A stretch of DNA of 64,000 nucleotides from Rhizobiales bacterium IMCC20636 (GTDB taxonomy: Bacteria; Pseudomonadota; Alphaproteobacteria; Rhizobiales; GCA-2746425): positions 4,371,001 through 4,435,000 of the forward strand of contig CP018226.1 of NCBI GenBank assembly GCA_016865015.1, read 5' to 3'. The position numbers and the translations under genes are program-made. Below, in pieces: positions 55,419 to 64,000 of this stretch. Position 1 is the first letter of the stretch. Each line of letters starts with the position of its first letter. The notes beneath the pieces were generated by a model. That model was not told the origin of the DNA and made no database searches. It was given only the letters and a program-made list of their open reading frames with translations.

Positions 55419-56312
55419 TCAGAGTGCTTTTTCAACAAATGCCTTGGTTGGAATGCTGGGCTGCGCCCCGAAAACCGTGCAGGCGAGACTTCCGGCAATT
55501 GAGGCGCGGGACAGCGCATCGCCGACGTCAAAGCCCTGATCCAGCGCCGCTGCAAAAGCTCCGGTGAATGTATCACCTGCTGCAGTCGTATCCTTGACAT
55601 CAACCGGCAGTGCCTTGCCACGATGGTTGCCATCCGGCCCAAAGCTGTATGCGCCCTTGCTGCCAAGCGTGACAATGACATTGTTGCCGGTTTTCTGAGA
55701 CAGGGCTTCGGCGGCTTTCACCGAATCAAAACCAGCTGAAATCCCGACCCCCAAGGCCACAATCAAAGCTTCTGTCTCATTGACAACAAGCCAGTCTATC
55801 AGCGCAAGTTCTTCATCCGTCAGCTTGCTTGCAGGTGCCGCATTGTGAATGATCTTCAAATTCAGTTCCCGGGCCTTGATATGAGCCTTGTGGGTCTCTT
55901 CTTCGGGCACTTCATTTTGGGTCAGCAGATAGCCATCAACCTTTCTCAACACGTCCAGTTGTGACGCTGATGCGCGGTTATTCGCGCCACTGGCAACTGT
56001 AATTGCATTTTCGCCATTGTCATCGACCGTGATATTGGCGATACCCGTTGGTGAATCGACCTCTTTGGTCTGAAACAGGTTCACGCCGTCTCGCTTCAGA
56101 TTCTCCAGCGCCAGATTTGCAAAGGCGTCCTTGCCGATGGCGCCTACCATCAATGTCTCACTGCCAGCACGACAGGCAGCCAAGGCCTGATTGGCCCCCT
56201 TGCCGCCGGGGATAAGCTGATAGGACTCACCTTTGACGGTTTCGCCCGGACCTGGAATGCGGGGTGCCTTTGTGACGATGTCCAGATTGATGGACCCAAA
56301 TACAATAATCAT
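55419..56312 (-). CDS. rbsK: Ribokinase-family (PfkB) sugar kinase
   Basis: A 297-residue PfkB kinase. Signatures: GSINLDIVTKAPRIPGPGET, the di-Gly GGKGANQALAACRAGS near residue 42, and the catalytic DTTAAGDTFTGAFAAAL with the general-base Asp, plus an NAAPASKLTD segment typical of ribokinase. GGGAAG precedes the ATG at 56312. It phosphorylates ribose or a related ketose; next to a lyxose isomerase the product could be a ketose phosphate. Confidence 0.9.
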   Translation of the reverse strand: MIIVFGSINLDIVTKAPRIPGPGETVKGESYQLIPGGKGANQALAACRAGSETLMVGAIGKDAFANLALENLKRDGVNLFQTKEVDSPTGIANITVDDNGENAITVASGANNRASASQLDVLRKVDGYLLTQNEVPEEETHKAHIKARELNLKIIHNAAPASKLTDEELALIDWLVVNETEALIVALGVGISAGFDSVKAAEALSQKTGNNVIVTLGSKGAYSFGPDGNHRGKALPVDVKDTTAAGDTFTGAFAAALDQGFDVGDALSRASIAGSLACTVFGAQPSIPTKAFVEKAL

Positions 56313-56404
56313 AAAGCTTCCCGACCTTTTCCCGCTTGTTGGCGAAATGTCATCCACGCGGAAAAAAAGTCAAGGTTGCACCAGAATTCAGCGCAATTTT
56401 AATT

Positions 56405-56779
56405 TTAGATCAGCCAGGTTTCAGGGTCTTCGATTGGCTCATTGCGCGATACTTTCTGCAAACCGACCACACAACGCACGATCGCCCATACAGCAATCGC
56501 AATCATCAGCGGAATGCCGACCAGTATGATCGTCAGGACCAGCGCGACGAAAAACGCCAGGACGCCGATCCAGAAAGTTCGAATGAGGTAAGTGTAGTGG
56601 GTCTGCAACCAGGGTTCCGCTTTGCTGCGGTTCATATAGGCGAACACCAGACCGACAATGCAGGTTATGCCGATGACGAAGCTGACCAGATACAAAATGT
56701 ATACGAGCCGAACATTGTTCGGTCCCGGCGACATCCAGTCATCGATCTGTTTCTCGATCGGATCATCATCCTGTGTCAT
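56405..56779 (-). CDS. DUF4870-like membrane protein
   Basis: A 124-residue protein with three hydrophobic segments. LVYILYLVSFVIGITCIVGLVFAYMNR, EPWLQTHYTYLIRTFWIG and PLMIAIAVWAIVRCVVGLQ fit the DUF4870 pattern. GGAGG precedes the ATG. Function unknown. Confidence 0.85.
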   Translation of the reverse strand: MTQDDDPIEKQIDDWMSPGPNNVRLVYILYLVSFVIGITCIVGLVFAYMNRSKAEPWLQTHYTYLIRTFWIGVLAFFVALVLTIILVGIPLMIAIAVWAIVRCVVGLQKVSRNEPIEDPETWLI

Positions 56780-56857
56780 AGCGGTACCTCCGAAAAATTA
56801 AGTTCGGCCAGTCTGACCACATCATGCATGCCATGCTGTCTTGCAGATTACGGCCTG

Positions 56858-57766
56858 TCAAGCCAGTGCCGCCAGTGTGATCAGAGACAGAACACAGGTA
56901 ATGATGATGATTTGCGCGATTTCATCCGTCGGCACATTGTAATGCATCGCCAGACTGAACGACATCGCTCCTGCCGGGGCAGCTGCAGCCAACAGGAACT
57001 GGTTGCTGAAATTGTCCGACCCCACAAACACTGTCAGACCAAGCCACATGGAGACCGGAAACAGGATGAGTTTGGCCAGTGTGAAGGTCACAACAACCTT
57101 GTCGGGCCGGAACCGGGTTTGTGACAGAACAACCCCCAGCGCATAGAGAGCAACCGGCGCGGCCCCTGCCCCGGAAAACCCGACAAATGTATTGACCGGT
57201 GCTGGCACGGTGAAGCCCGAAAGATTGAAAACCAGACCCACAAAGATGGCCTGCAGCATCGGGACCTTCAAAATGTCGAGCGCGATGGAGCCGGGACTTG
57301 CCTTGCCAAGACTGATGATCTGAAGCGCCATGATGGCCCCGCCAAAAGCCACGATGGCATCGAGCGTCACAATGCTGGTGACCGGCAAGACGTTGGTTTC
57401 CCCATACATCAGAACAGACATCGGCAGCACGTAGAGTGCATTGTTGCCAAAGATTGCGCAGAACCCCAGCAGAAGTGACTCCTTCGGTGTGCGCCGAAAC
57501 AGCCGGGAGGCCACGACAAAGCTGCAGCTGAAAATGACGATCTGCGTCAGCAGATAGATCAGAATGGGGACAAGACTGAAACTCTGGATGGAGGTATTTG
57601 CAATCAGGCCGAACACAAATATCGGCAGCAGAATGGACATGGCGAAGCGGTTCAGCAGACGAGCATCATCGACGCTGGATCTACCAGCCCGCCCCATACC
57701 AAAGCCAAACGCCATGATCGCAAAGACCGGCAAAATAGGGTCCGACAGGACTTGCAGAATTTCCAA
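56858..57766 (-). CDS. AEC-family (auxin efflux carrier) transporter
   Basis: A 302-residue membrane transporter with about ten hydrophobic segments in two halves. PILPVFAIMAFGFGMGRAG starts the N-half; AEC-type LIANTSIQSF, FGNNALYVLPMSVLMYG and AAAAPAGAMSFSLAMHYNV follow. Members export or import organic acids such as malate or malonate. The start is a TTG at 57766 with AAGG upstream. Confidence 0.88.
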   Translation of the reverse strand: MEILQVLSDPILPVFAIMAFGFGMGRAGRSSVDDARLLNRFAMSILLPIFVFGLIANTSIQSFSLVPILIYLLTQIVIFSCSFVVASRLFRRTPKESLLLGFCAIFGNNALYVLPMSVLMYGETNVLPVTSIVTLDAIVAFGGAIMALQIISLGKASPGSIALDILKVPMLQAIFVGLVFNLSGFTVPAPVNTFVGFSGAGAAPVALYALGVVLSQTRFRPDKVVVTFTLAKLILFPVSMWLGLTVFVGSDNFSNQFLLAAAAPAGAMSFSLAMHYNVPTDEIAQIIIITCVLSLITLAALA

Positions 57767-57801
57767 AGCTGAGGCCTTACCTCGTCAGGTCGACAGATGC
57801 A

Positions 57802-58551
57802 TCATCGAGGCGCGGAGCAGGTAATGGCTTCATGCTCCGATCTGAGTTGCTGAAAAAGCGCAATATAGTCGATATTGACGTAATTCAAACTCAGTTCGAG
57901 CGCTTCCTGAAAGCGCGTCTTATCAGGCTTGTCGGTGTAATACATCACCTCAAGACCGGCATCCTGACATTCATAAACCATTGCGGCTTCAAATGCATCG
58001 CTGTGAAACTCGACGATGCTGGCATGGTGTTCCTCGATGGCAGCCTCTGCGCTGCCGGCACTTGACCAATGCACCATTCGGCGCAGTTCAGGGCAGTAAT
58101 GATGCATCTGCTGGCGCATTTGCGGATCGAAAGAACACGTGAAGCTTCTGTCGGCAATATCCAGTTTACGCACCAAAGCGGCCACCTGTTCGCAATCCGC
58201 CCGTTTGATTTCCAGATAAAATCCTGCACGATCTGCAAAGGCAGCCAGATAGGGCTCCAGGCGCGGCACACCTTCATCTTTGAAGCGTGGGGCAAACCAG
58301 CTTCCTGCATCCAGAGCATCAATCTCTTTGCTGCTCATCTCGGCAATCAGACCCGATCCATTGGTGGTGCGGTCCACGGTATCATCGTGGAGGACATATA
58401 GGACGCCATCTGCCGATTGGTGGATGTCCAGTTCGATGATCGATCCGCCCAGCTTGAGCGCAGTTTCTGCCGAGGCAAATGTGTTTTCAGGGGCGCTGAG
58501 ACGCGCACCACGATGGCAGACCATTTTCGTTTGATGCACGGCTTGTTCCAA
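57802..58551 (-). CDS. Glycerophosphodiester phosphodiesterase family protein
   Basis: A 249-residue TIM-barrel GDPD. Catalytic features: CHRGARLSAPENTFASAETAL, IELDIHQSADGVLYVLHDDTVDRTTNGSG, and YLEIKR. No signal peptide, so it is cytoplasmic. The TTG at 58551 lacks a good ribosome site; the ATG at 58524 (MVCHRG) may be the real start. It frees glycerol-3-phosphate from phospholipid head groups. Confidence 0.9.
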   Translation of the reverse strand: MEQAVHQTKMVCHRGARLSAPENTFASAETALKLGGSIIELDIHQSADGVLYVLHDDTVDRTTNGSGLIAEMSSKEIDALDAGSWFAPRFKDEGVPRLEPYLAAFADRAGFYLEIKRADCEQVAALVRKLDIADRSFTCSFDPQMRQQMHHYCPELRRMVHWSSAGSAEAAIEEHHASIVEFHSDAFEAAMVYECQDAGLEVMYYTDKPDKTRFQEALELSLNYVNIDYIALFQQLRSEHEAITCSAPR

Positions 58552-58603
58552 TACTGATAACGCCAGTCCGCAAAATGGCGGTTACGGGCTGCAATTGTCT
58601 GCT

Positions 58604-58771
58604 CTAATATCCCATCATGCCGCGAAGAAACGGAAGCACGCTGGCCGCGAAAATACCGACGCCGCCGCCAATTGCCAAGCGCAATCCCAATCCACCCAAA
58701 CTTGGGGCCAAGGCCGAAAGAATGCCGCAAACCACCGCATACCAGGCGATCGTTGTTCCATCAATTTCCAT
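58604..58771 (-). CDS. Small hydrophobic membrane protein
   Basis: A 55-residue protein with two membrane segments (IAWYAVVCGILSALAPSLGG and LRLAIGGGVGIFAASVLPFL). GGAGG lies a few bases before the ATG at 58771, which supports it as a true gene; a longer frame upstream is not needed. No family recognised. Confidence 0.6.
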   Translation of the reverse strand: MEIDGTTIAWYAVVCGILSALAPSLGGLGLRLAIGGGVGIFAASVLPFLRGMMGY

Positions 58772-58813
58772 AAATCCTCCAAAGGCAGGAAACAAGGTAT
58801 TGTCGGTGTGGAG

Positions 58814-60673
58814 TCAGGATGGTGTCAAGTCGCGTTCTAATTCTGGCTCATCATCCAGAACCAAGTCTTCAAGCGGGTCATGTTCGGCCACGAAATGGCC
58901 TGGAAAGCGCTCCTGCAATTTTGGCAGATATGGCACCTCATCGCCCATTCTTGAAGGCAGAAAACGCACACGTGCCATGGGATCAAGCGGCGAGGACAGC
59001 TCTCCCTTCAACCGCAGGCGTTTGCGGCTTTTTTCAATGTCTGGATCAGGGATGGGGACAGCGGAAATCAGCTGACGCGTATAGGGATGTTGGGGGTTCC
59101 TGAACAGATCATCGCGATCCGCCATCTCCACAACGCAGCCCTGATACATCACCATGATGCGGTGAGATATCTCCCGAACCACAGACAGATCGTGAGAAAT
59201 AAACAGAAAGGACAGATCGAATTCGGCCTGCAATCCGCCGAGCAGCTCCAGTATCTGCGCCTGAATGGAGACATCCAATGCAGAGACAGCCTCGTCACAA
59301 ATCACCAGTTTGGGCTGCAGGATGGTCGCCCGGGCGATGCCAACGCGCTGGTTCTGGCCACCGGACAATTCATGCGGATACCGGTTGATCATGGAGGGTT
59401 CGAGCCCAACCCGTTGCATCTGCGCTGCAACGGCAAGCTTGCGATCTGTCTTCGTCGCATCACGCCGGAAAATACGCAGCGGTTCCATGATGGAATCGCC
59501 AATGGTCATGGATGGGTTGAGACTTGCCATCGGGTCCTGAAACACGATTTGCAGATCTTCGCGCTTCTGCTTCATGGCCTGACGATCAAGGGTGGTCAGG
59601 TTGGAGCCGAGCCAGGTAACCGTGCCGGAGGTCGGCGGAATCAGTTGCAGCACTGCACGTGCCAGCGTGGATTTCCCCGAGCCGGATTCACCGACAATGC
59701 CAATGGTTTCGCCGGGCCTCAAATCAAAACTGACGCCATCCACCGCACGTAACACTGCCGGTTTTGCGAAGAATCCATTCTTGATCTGAAAATGCACTTT
59801 CAGATCGCTTACAGTCAGGAATTCGGCCTTTTCGGACCGTGTTTGATAGGGTTTGATCTGTCGGCCTGAAGCAGACTTGCCATCCAGACGCGGCATGGCT
59901 TGCAACAGCATTTTTGTGTAGTCGTGTTGCGGGCGGTAGAAAATGTCATCTGCCGACCCCTGTTCGACATACACCCCATGACGCATCACCTGAATGCGGT
60001 CGCACATGCGTGCCACGACCCCCATATCATGGGTAATCAGGGCAATGGCTGTTCCGTGATCCCGGCGCAACTCATCCATCAGGTCCAGGATCTCGGCCTG
60101 AATGGTGACATCCAGAGCGGTTGTGGGTTCATCAGCGATCAGCAATTTCGGGTCGCACAGCATGGCCATCGCAATCATCACACGTTGCCGCATGCCGCCG
60201 GACAATTCATGGGGGTATTGGCGCAGACGCTGACCGGCAAGCGGAATGCGGACGCGTTCCAGCCACTCAAGACATTTGGCATCGGAAACTAAACCGCTCA
60301 TCTGTTGATGGGTTTTTAGAACTTCCCGCATTTGCGTACCGATTTTCAGATGCGGTGTCAGAGACGTCAGCGGATCCTGAAAAATCATGGAGATGTCGCG
60401 TCCACGGATCTGGTTGAGCTCATTGCGGCTCATGGCGAGCAGATTATGACCCTGAAAATCTACCGTGCCGCGCGCAGTGCCATTGCGGTGCAACAAGCCC
60501 ATCGCAGCCAGGAGGGTCTGGCTCTTACCCGATCCTGATTCCCCAACGATCCCCAGACATTCGCCGGGCAGAATGTCACAACTGACGCCCTGAACCGCCT
60601 CAACAAGACCGTCATGGGTTTTGAAGTCTACGTGAAGATTGCGGATGCTGAGCAGGGGGATGGTCGCGATCAT
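58814..60673 (-). CDS. Fused double ATPase of a peptide-type ABC importer (OppD-OppF)
   Basis: A 619-residue protein of two ABC domains: Walker [14 protein letters not shown] with signature [15 protein letters not shown], then after about 300 residues [14 protein letters not shown] with [15 protein letters not shown]. Each has the Walker B Asp-Glu pair ([18 protein letters not shown]). It corresponds to DppD and DppF joined in one chain, as in GsiA or YejF. The frame starts one base from the preceding permease stop. Confidence 0.93.
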   Translation of the reverse strand: MIATIPLLSIRNLHVDFKTHDGLVEAVQGVSCDILPGECLGIVGESGSGKSQTLLAAMGLLHRNGTARGTVDFQGHNLLAMSRNELNQIRGRDISMIFQDPLTSLTPHLKIGTQMREVLKTHQQMSGLVSDAKCLEWLERVRIPLAGQRLRQYPHELSGGMRQRVMIAMAMLCDPKLLIADEPTTALDVTIQAEILDLMDELRRDHGTAIALITHDMGVVARMCDRIQVMRHGVYVEQGSADDIFYRPQHDYTKMLLQAMPRLDGKSASGRQIKPYQTRSEKAEFLTVSDLKVHFQIKNGFFAKPAVLRAVDGVSFDLRPGETIGIVGESGSGKSTLARAVLQLIPPTSGTVTWLGSNLTTLDRQAMKQKREDLQIVFQDPMASLNPSMTIGDSIMEPLRIFRRDATKTDRKLAVAAQMQRVGLEPSMINRYPHELSGGQNQRVGIARATILQPKLVICDEAVSALDVSIQAQILELLGGLQAEFDLSFLFISHDLSVVREISHRIMVMYQGCVVEMADRDDLFRNPQHPYTRQLISAVPIPDPDIEKSRKRLRLKGELSSPLDPMARVRFLPSRMGDEVPYLPKLQERFPGHFVAEHDPLEDLVLDDEPELERDLTPS

Positions 60674-61576
60674 CTAATGATCCTTCGGATCAAACGCATC
60701 GCGCAATCCGTCACCGATGAACAACAGGCTGAGCAACAAAGTTACCAGAAAACCTGCCGGGAACCACAGAAGCCATGGCATCACTTCAAACACATTTGCA
60801 CCCGATGCAATCAGGGTACCCAGGGACGTCAATGGTTCCTGAACGCCAAACCCCAGATAGGACAGAAAACTCTCGGTCGCAACAATCTCGGGCACGGTCA
60901 GAGCAGCATAGATAACCACAGGCCCCACCAGATTGGGGATGATGTGGCGAAAGATAATGGCTGGTGTGCTTTGCCCAGAAGCGCGCGCAGCTTCAATATA
61001 TTCGCGCTGCCGGATCGACAGGGTCTGCCCGCGGACAATGCGCGCCATGGTCAGCCATTCAAGCGCCCCGATGGCGGCAAACAGCAAGAACACATTACGC
61101 CCGAAAATCACCATGAGCAGAATAACAAACAGGATGTAGGGCAGTGCATAGATAATATCGACAAAGCGCATCATGGCCTGATCGATGCGTCCGCCCAGAT
61201 AACCGGCAAAAGCGCCAAAGGTGACACCGATGACCACCGATACCAGAGTTGCTACCAGCGCAACGGCTAGGGAAATTCGGGTGCCGTATAGCGTGCGTGC
61301 CAACAGGTCACGGCCATTTTGATCTGTTCCGAAATAGTGCCCGCTTTCAATAGAGGGGGGCACGCGAAATGCACTCCAGTCCGGATCCTCATAATTGAAG
61401 GGCAACAGCGAAGGTCCGACAGAGGCTGCCAGGATCAATAGGATGAGCAGAACCACACCGGTCATCGCTGCCTTGTTGTTGCGAAAGCGCCGCAACGCAT
61501 CCTGCTTGAGACTGCGTCCCTTTGGTGCGGTGAGGTCGATGTCGGCGGCATTTTCGCGGTAGCTGCGCCCGATCAT
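60674..61576 (-). CDS. ABC transporter permease (OppC/DppC family)
   Basis: A 300-residue permease with FRNNKAAMTGVVLLILLILAA, HYFGTDQNGRDLLARTLYGTRISL, coupling loop IRQREYIEAARASGQSTPAIIFRHIIPN and closing FIGDGLRDAFDPKDH. The ATG at 61576 overlaps the OppB stop (ATGA); the longer open frame upstream lies inside oppB and is ignored. Confidence 0.93.
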   Translation of the reverse strand: MIGRSYRENAADIDLTAPKGRSLKQDALRRFRNNKAAMTGVVLLILLILAASVGPSLLPFNYEDPDWSAFRVPPSIESGHYFGTDQNGRDLLARTLYGTRISLAVALVATLVSVVIGVTFGAFAGYLGGRIDQAMMRFVDIIYALPYILFVILLMVIFGRNVFLLFAAIGALEWLTMARIVRGQTLSIRQREYIEAARASGQSTPAIIFRHIIPNLVGPVVIYAALTVPEIVATESFLSYLGFGVQEPLTSLGTLIASGANVFEVMPWLLWFPAGFLVTLLLSLLFIGDGLRDAFDPKDH

Positions 61577-62496
61577 TGGGACCTCACTTTCGGGTCCAGC
61601 CATGCATAGAGAATATCGACAATGAGGTTTAACATGACAATCAGGACCATGTAGAAAATCACCGTGCCAAGCACCATTCCGTAATCGCGGTTCAACGCCG
61701 CATTGATGAAATAGCGCCCAATTCCCGGCAGTCCGAAAATGGTTTCCACCACAATCGATCCGGTCAGCAGATAGCCTGCGGCCGGGCCCAGATAGGAGAC
61801 GACCGGCATAAGGGCCGGTTTCAATGCATGGCGCAATACAATCGGACCGGTGTTCAAACCCTTTGAGCGCGCTGTGCGAATGAAATTGGAATGCAAAACC
61901 TCGATCATCGCCCCGCGCATCAGGCGGGAAATCCGGGCAATATGTGGCAAGGCCAAGACCGCAACCGGCAGAACAATATAGCGCAATTCGCCGTCGCCCC
62001 ATCCGCCGACAGGAAGCCAGCCAAGTTCAACACCGAATATCAGCTGGAAAATTGGCGCCAGCAGAAAGCTGGGCAGGATCAGACCCAGTAATATGATGCT
62101 GGCAAGGACGTAGTCAGGCCATGCATTGCGCCACAGTGCACCGTAGATTCCCGCAAGGATGCCAAACAATACAGCGATAATGAAGGCGGCACCGCCAATG
62201 ATGATGGTGTAGGGCAGACCCAGTTTCAATTGTTCTGCAACATTGAAATCTTCACTGGTGAAGGACGGGCCCAGATCGCCCTGCAGCACATTGCCGACAT
62301 ATATTGCGTATTGCTGAACCAGTGGCTTGTCGAGGTTGTAGTGCGCCTCCAGATTCTGTTTCACCGCTGGTGGCAGCGGGCGCTCGCCATCAAACGGACC
62401 GCCTGGCGAAAGCCGCAGAATGAAAAAGCAAACCGTGATTGCAATCCACAGAACCGGGATTGTGGTGAGGAAGCGCTTGAGCGCGTAAAGCAACAT
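61573..62496 (-). CDS. ABC transporter permease (OppB/DppB family)
   Basis: A 307-residue permease: MLLYALKRFLTTIPVLWIAI, GDLGPSFTSEDFNV, coupling loop EVLHSNFIRTARSKGLNTGPIVLRHALKPALMP and FGLPGIGRYFINAALNRDY. The ATG at 62496 is chosen because this MLLYxxKRxL opening is the family N-terminus. Confidence 0.92.
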   Translation of the reverse strand: MLLYALKRFLTTIPVLWIAITVCFFILRLSPGGPFDGERPLPPAVKQNLEAHYNLDKPLVQQYAIYVGNVLQGDLGPSFTSEDFNVAEQLKLGLPYTIIIGGAAFIIAVLFGILAGIYGALWRNAWPDYVLASIILLGLILPSFLLAPIFQLIFGVELGWLPVGGWGDGELRYIVLPVAVLALPHIARISRLMRGAMIEVLHSNFIRTARSKGLNTGPIVLRHALKPALMPVVSYLGPAAGYLLTGSIVVETIFGLPGIGRYFINAALNRDYGMVLGTVIFYMVLIVMLNLIVDILYAWLDPKVRSQ

Positions 62497-62564
62497 GTTT
62501 GGTGTGGTCCCCGCCAGACGGCAAAACTGCCTGTTTCGATATCTGGCAGGGACTGCCCTGATGT

Positions 62565-64000
62565 TTATTCGGCCAATTCCAGCCATCTTGTACGGTGAAT
62601 ATCAAAGGCATTGTCTTCAAAGCCTTTGACCTTTGGCGACACGACATTGCGTGACAGGTAATAGTAGATCGGAATTGCTGCGGTCTGATCCAGAGCAATC
62701 TGTTCCGCTTGCTTCATCACCCCGGCCCGTTCTTTCAAATCGAGCATGCCATTTGATTGTTCCATCAAGGCATCAAACTCGGCATTGCTGAAGCGGCCGT
62801 AATTGTTCGGAATACCGGTTTGAAGCAGATTGAGGAAATTGTGCGCATCATTGTAATCGGCCAGCCATCCGGCGCGCCCGATGTCCAGAATATTACGCTG
62901 CAATTCGTCATAATGCACTTTCACCTCTGTGTTGTAGAGGCTGACATCAATGCCCAGTCGCTTCCACATGGCAGCGATGGCCACGGCGATCCGCTTATGG
63001 TTTTCATTGGTGTTGTAGCGCAATTGAAGCGACAGCGGATTGTCGTCTGTGAACCCGGCTTTTTCCAGCATTGCCTTGGCTTCTGCAATTTTCTCGCCAT
63101 AGCTCAGATCTTTCCAGCTAAAATGGGCCGGTTCACCATAATTTGCCATGCCAGGTGGCACCCAGGAATAGGCTGGCAATTCACCGGTGCCGAGTATTTG
63201 TGGGCCGATGATTTCCCGGTTGATTGACATTGCCAAAGCCTGCCGGACGTCCGCATTATCAAACGGTGGCTTGTTGTGGTTGATCACATAATAGTAGAGA
63301 CCGGCAAACGCCGCAACCTGTGGTTCGCCCGGCATGTTGGTTTTCATCCACTCATACTGATCCGTCGGGAACTCGGTCAGAATATCAAAATCCCCTGCCC
63401 GGTAGCGTTTCAGCGCAGCTGATGCATCTTCCAGAACGAAGAATTTCACGCTGTCTATTTTCAAATTTTCCGCATCATAATAGCCGTCATTCCTGACCGT
63501 GGTCACATGGGATCCCGGCACCCACTCGGTTGGCGTGTAAGGGCCATTGGTGACAATATTCTCGATCTTGACCCACTCAGCCCCCTTGGCCTCGACGACA
63601 TGTCTTGGCAGTGGATAAGCGGTGTAGTGCGTCAGCGCGCCGAGAAAATAAGGTGTTGGTTGCTCCAGAGTGATTTCCAGGGTTTTGTCGTCTAACGCCT
63701 TGATCCCCAATGCGCCCAGATCCGTGATGGTGCCCGCATTGATCGCTTCCGCATTTTTGATGGGGTATTGCAGATAGGCATAATCGGCTGCCGTTGCCGG
63801 ATCCACAAGGCGCTGAAGCGCAAACTCGAAATCACCGGCTGTCACCGGCGTTCCGTCTGTCCAGGCAATGCCGTCACGCAGATTGAATGTGTAGGTCAGA
63901 CCATCATCTGAAACGGTCCAGCTTTCAGCCTGCCCCGGAATTGGTTGTGCGCCAGGATCTTCCGTCAGCAGGCCTTCAAAAATGTCGCCAACGATCCGGT
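62565..64000 (-). CDS. Peptide ABC transporter substrate-binding protein (OppA type), partial
   Basis: The C-terminal 478 residues of a family 5 binding protein; the N-terminus and signal peptide lie beyond base 64000. The frame reads continuously from the edge (VGDIFEGLLTEDPGAQPIPG, YTFNLRDGIAWTDG) through TAGDFEFALQRLVDP, NGPYTPTEWVPGSHVTTVRN and DVRQALAMSINREIIG. It resembles OppA of oligopeptide importers. It is first in the operon with the permeases and fused ATPase. Confidence 0.92.
   Translation of the reverse strand, partial: RIVGDIFEGLLTEDPGAQPIPGQAESWTVSDDGLTYTFNLRDGIAWTDGTPVTAGDFEFALQRLVDPATAADYAYLQYPIKNAEAINAGTITDLGALGIKALDDKTLEITLEQPTPYFLGALTHYTAYPLPRHVVEAKGAEWVKIENIVTNGPYTPTEWVPGSHVTTVRNDGYYDAENLKIDSVKFFVLEDASAALKRYRAGDFDILTEFPTDQYEWMKTNMPGEPQVAAFAGLYYYVINHNKPPFDNADVRQALAMSINREIIGPQILGTGELPAYSWVPPGMANYGEPAHFSWKDLSYGEKIAEAKAMLEKAGFTDDNPLSLQLRYNTNENHKRIAVAIAAMWKRLGIDVSLYNTEVKVHYDELQRNILDIGRAGWLADYNDAHNFLNLLQTGIPNNYGRFSNAEFDALMEQSNGMLDLKERAGVMKQAEQIALDQTAAIPIYYYLSRNVVSPKVKGFEDNAFDIHRTRWLELAE

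Overview
The window reads as accessory, transport-rich chromosome of an alphaproteobacterium, most likely a Hyphomicrobiales (Rhizobiales-type) or related marine lineage. This rests on a RirA-type Rrf2 iron regulator with Cys91/Cys99/Cys105, an isocitrate lyase gene followed by a DUF4170 gene and divergent from an ScfR/RamB-like regulator, three ABC importer operons, and two TRAP importers. GC is moderate by eye. I see no rRNA, tRNA, CRISPR array, phage or replication genes.

Layout. (1) 5-9274: a LysR regulator diverges from a long catabolic operon: two paralogous cyclase-family hydrolases, an SDR, a 3-hydroxyacyl-CoA-dehydrogenase-like enzyme, a cupin, a DctPQM TRAP importer, an L-fucose-dehydrogenase-like SDR and a FucU-type mutarotase. 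(2) 9285-11550: an exported DUF6636-like pseudogene split by a 260-bp MITE at a TA target, then a secreted polysaccharide-lyase-like protein and an M15-peptidase-like protein. (3) 11632-16551: a CUT2 sugar ABC importer divergent from an SGNH esterase and a ROK regulator. (4) 16784-24416: GNAT, then a DeoR regulator divergent from a five-gene peptide-type ABC operon that ends in a DsbA/HCCA-isomerase-like gene, with ATGA overlaps. (5) 24564-30028: an AbrB-like membrane protein, a beta-barrel-like protein and a 1080-residue fusion of two ATP-grasp modules (the first lacking catalytic residues) with a PaaK-type adenylate-forming domain. (6) 30248-33590: aceA-DUF4170 and the divergent ScfR-like regulator. 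(7) 33674-37380: EF-hand protein, MalY-like lyase, rirA and an iron-binding protein with two TGA-N9-TCA iron boxes. (8) 37435-43185: two phosphate transporters and a BCCT transporter. (9) 43312-50339: methylmalonate-semialdehyde dehydrogenase, a TRAP importer, an iron alcohol dehydrogenase and an IclR regulator. (10) 50394-58771: VOC and DoxX proteins divergent from a LysR regulator; an orphan iron permease; lyxose isomerase with ribokinase; small membrane proteins, an AEC carrier and a GDPD. (11) 58814-64000: a second Opp-type operon with a fused double ATPase; its binding-protein gene runs off the window.

The common theme is scavenging and breakdown of sugars, sugar acids, peptides and small organic acids, each transporter cluster carrying its own regulator. 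The most unusual items are the ATP-grasp/ATP-grasp/PaaK fusion at 26786-30028, the MITE-split gene at 9285-9907, the four-fold TTTGTAA array between aceA and its presumed regulator, and the paired iron boxes at rirA.
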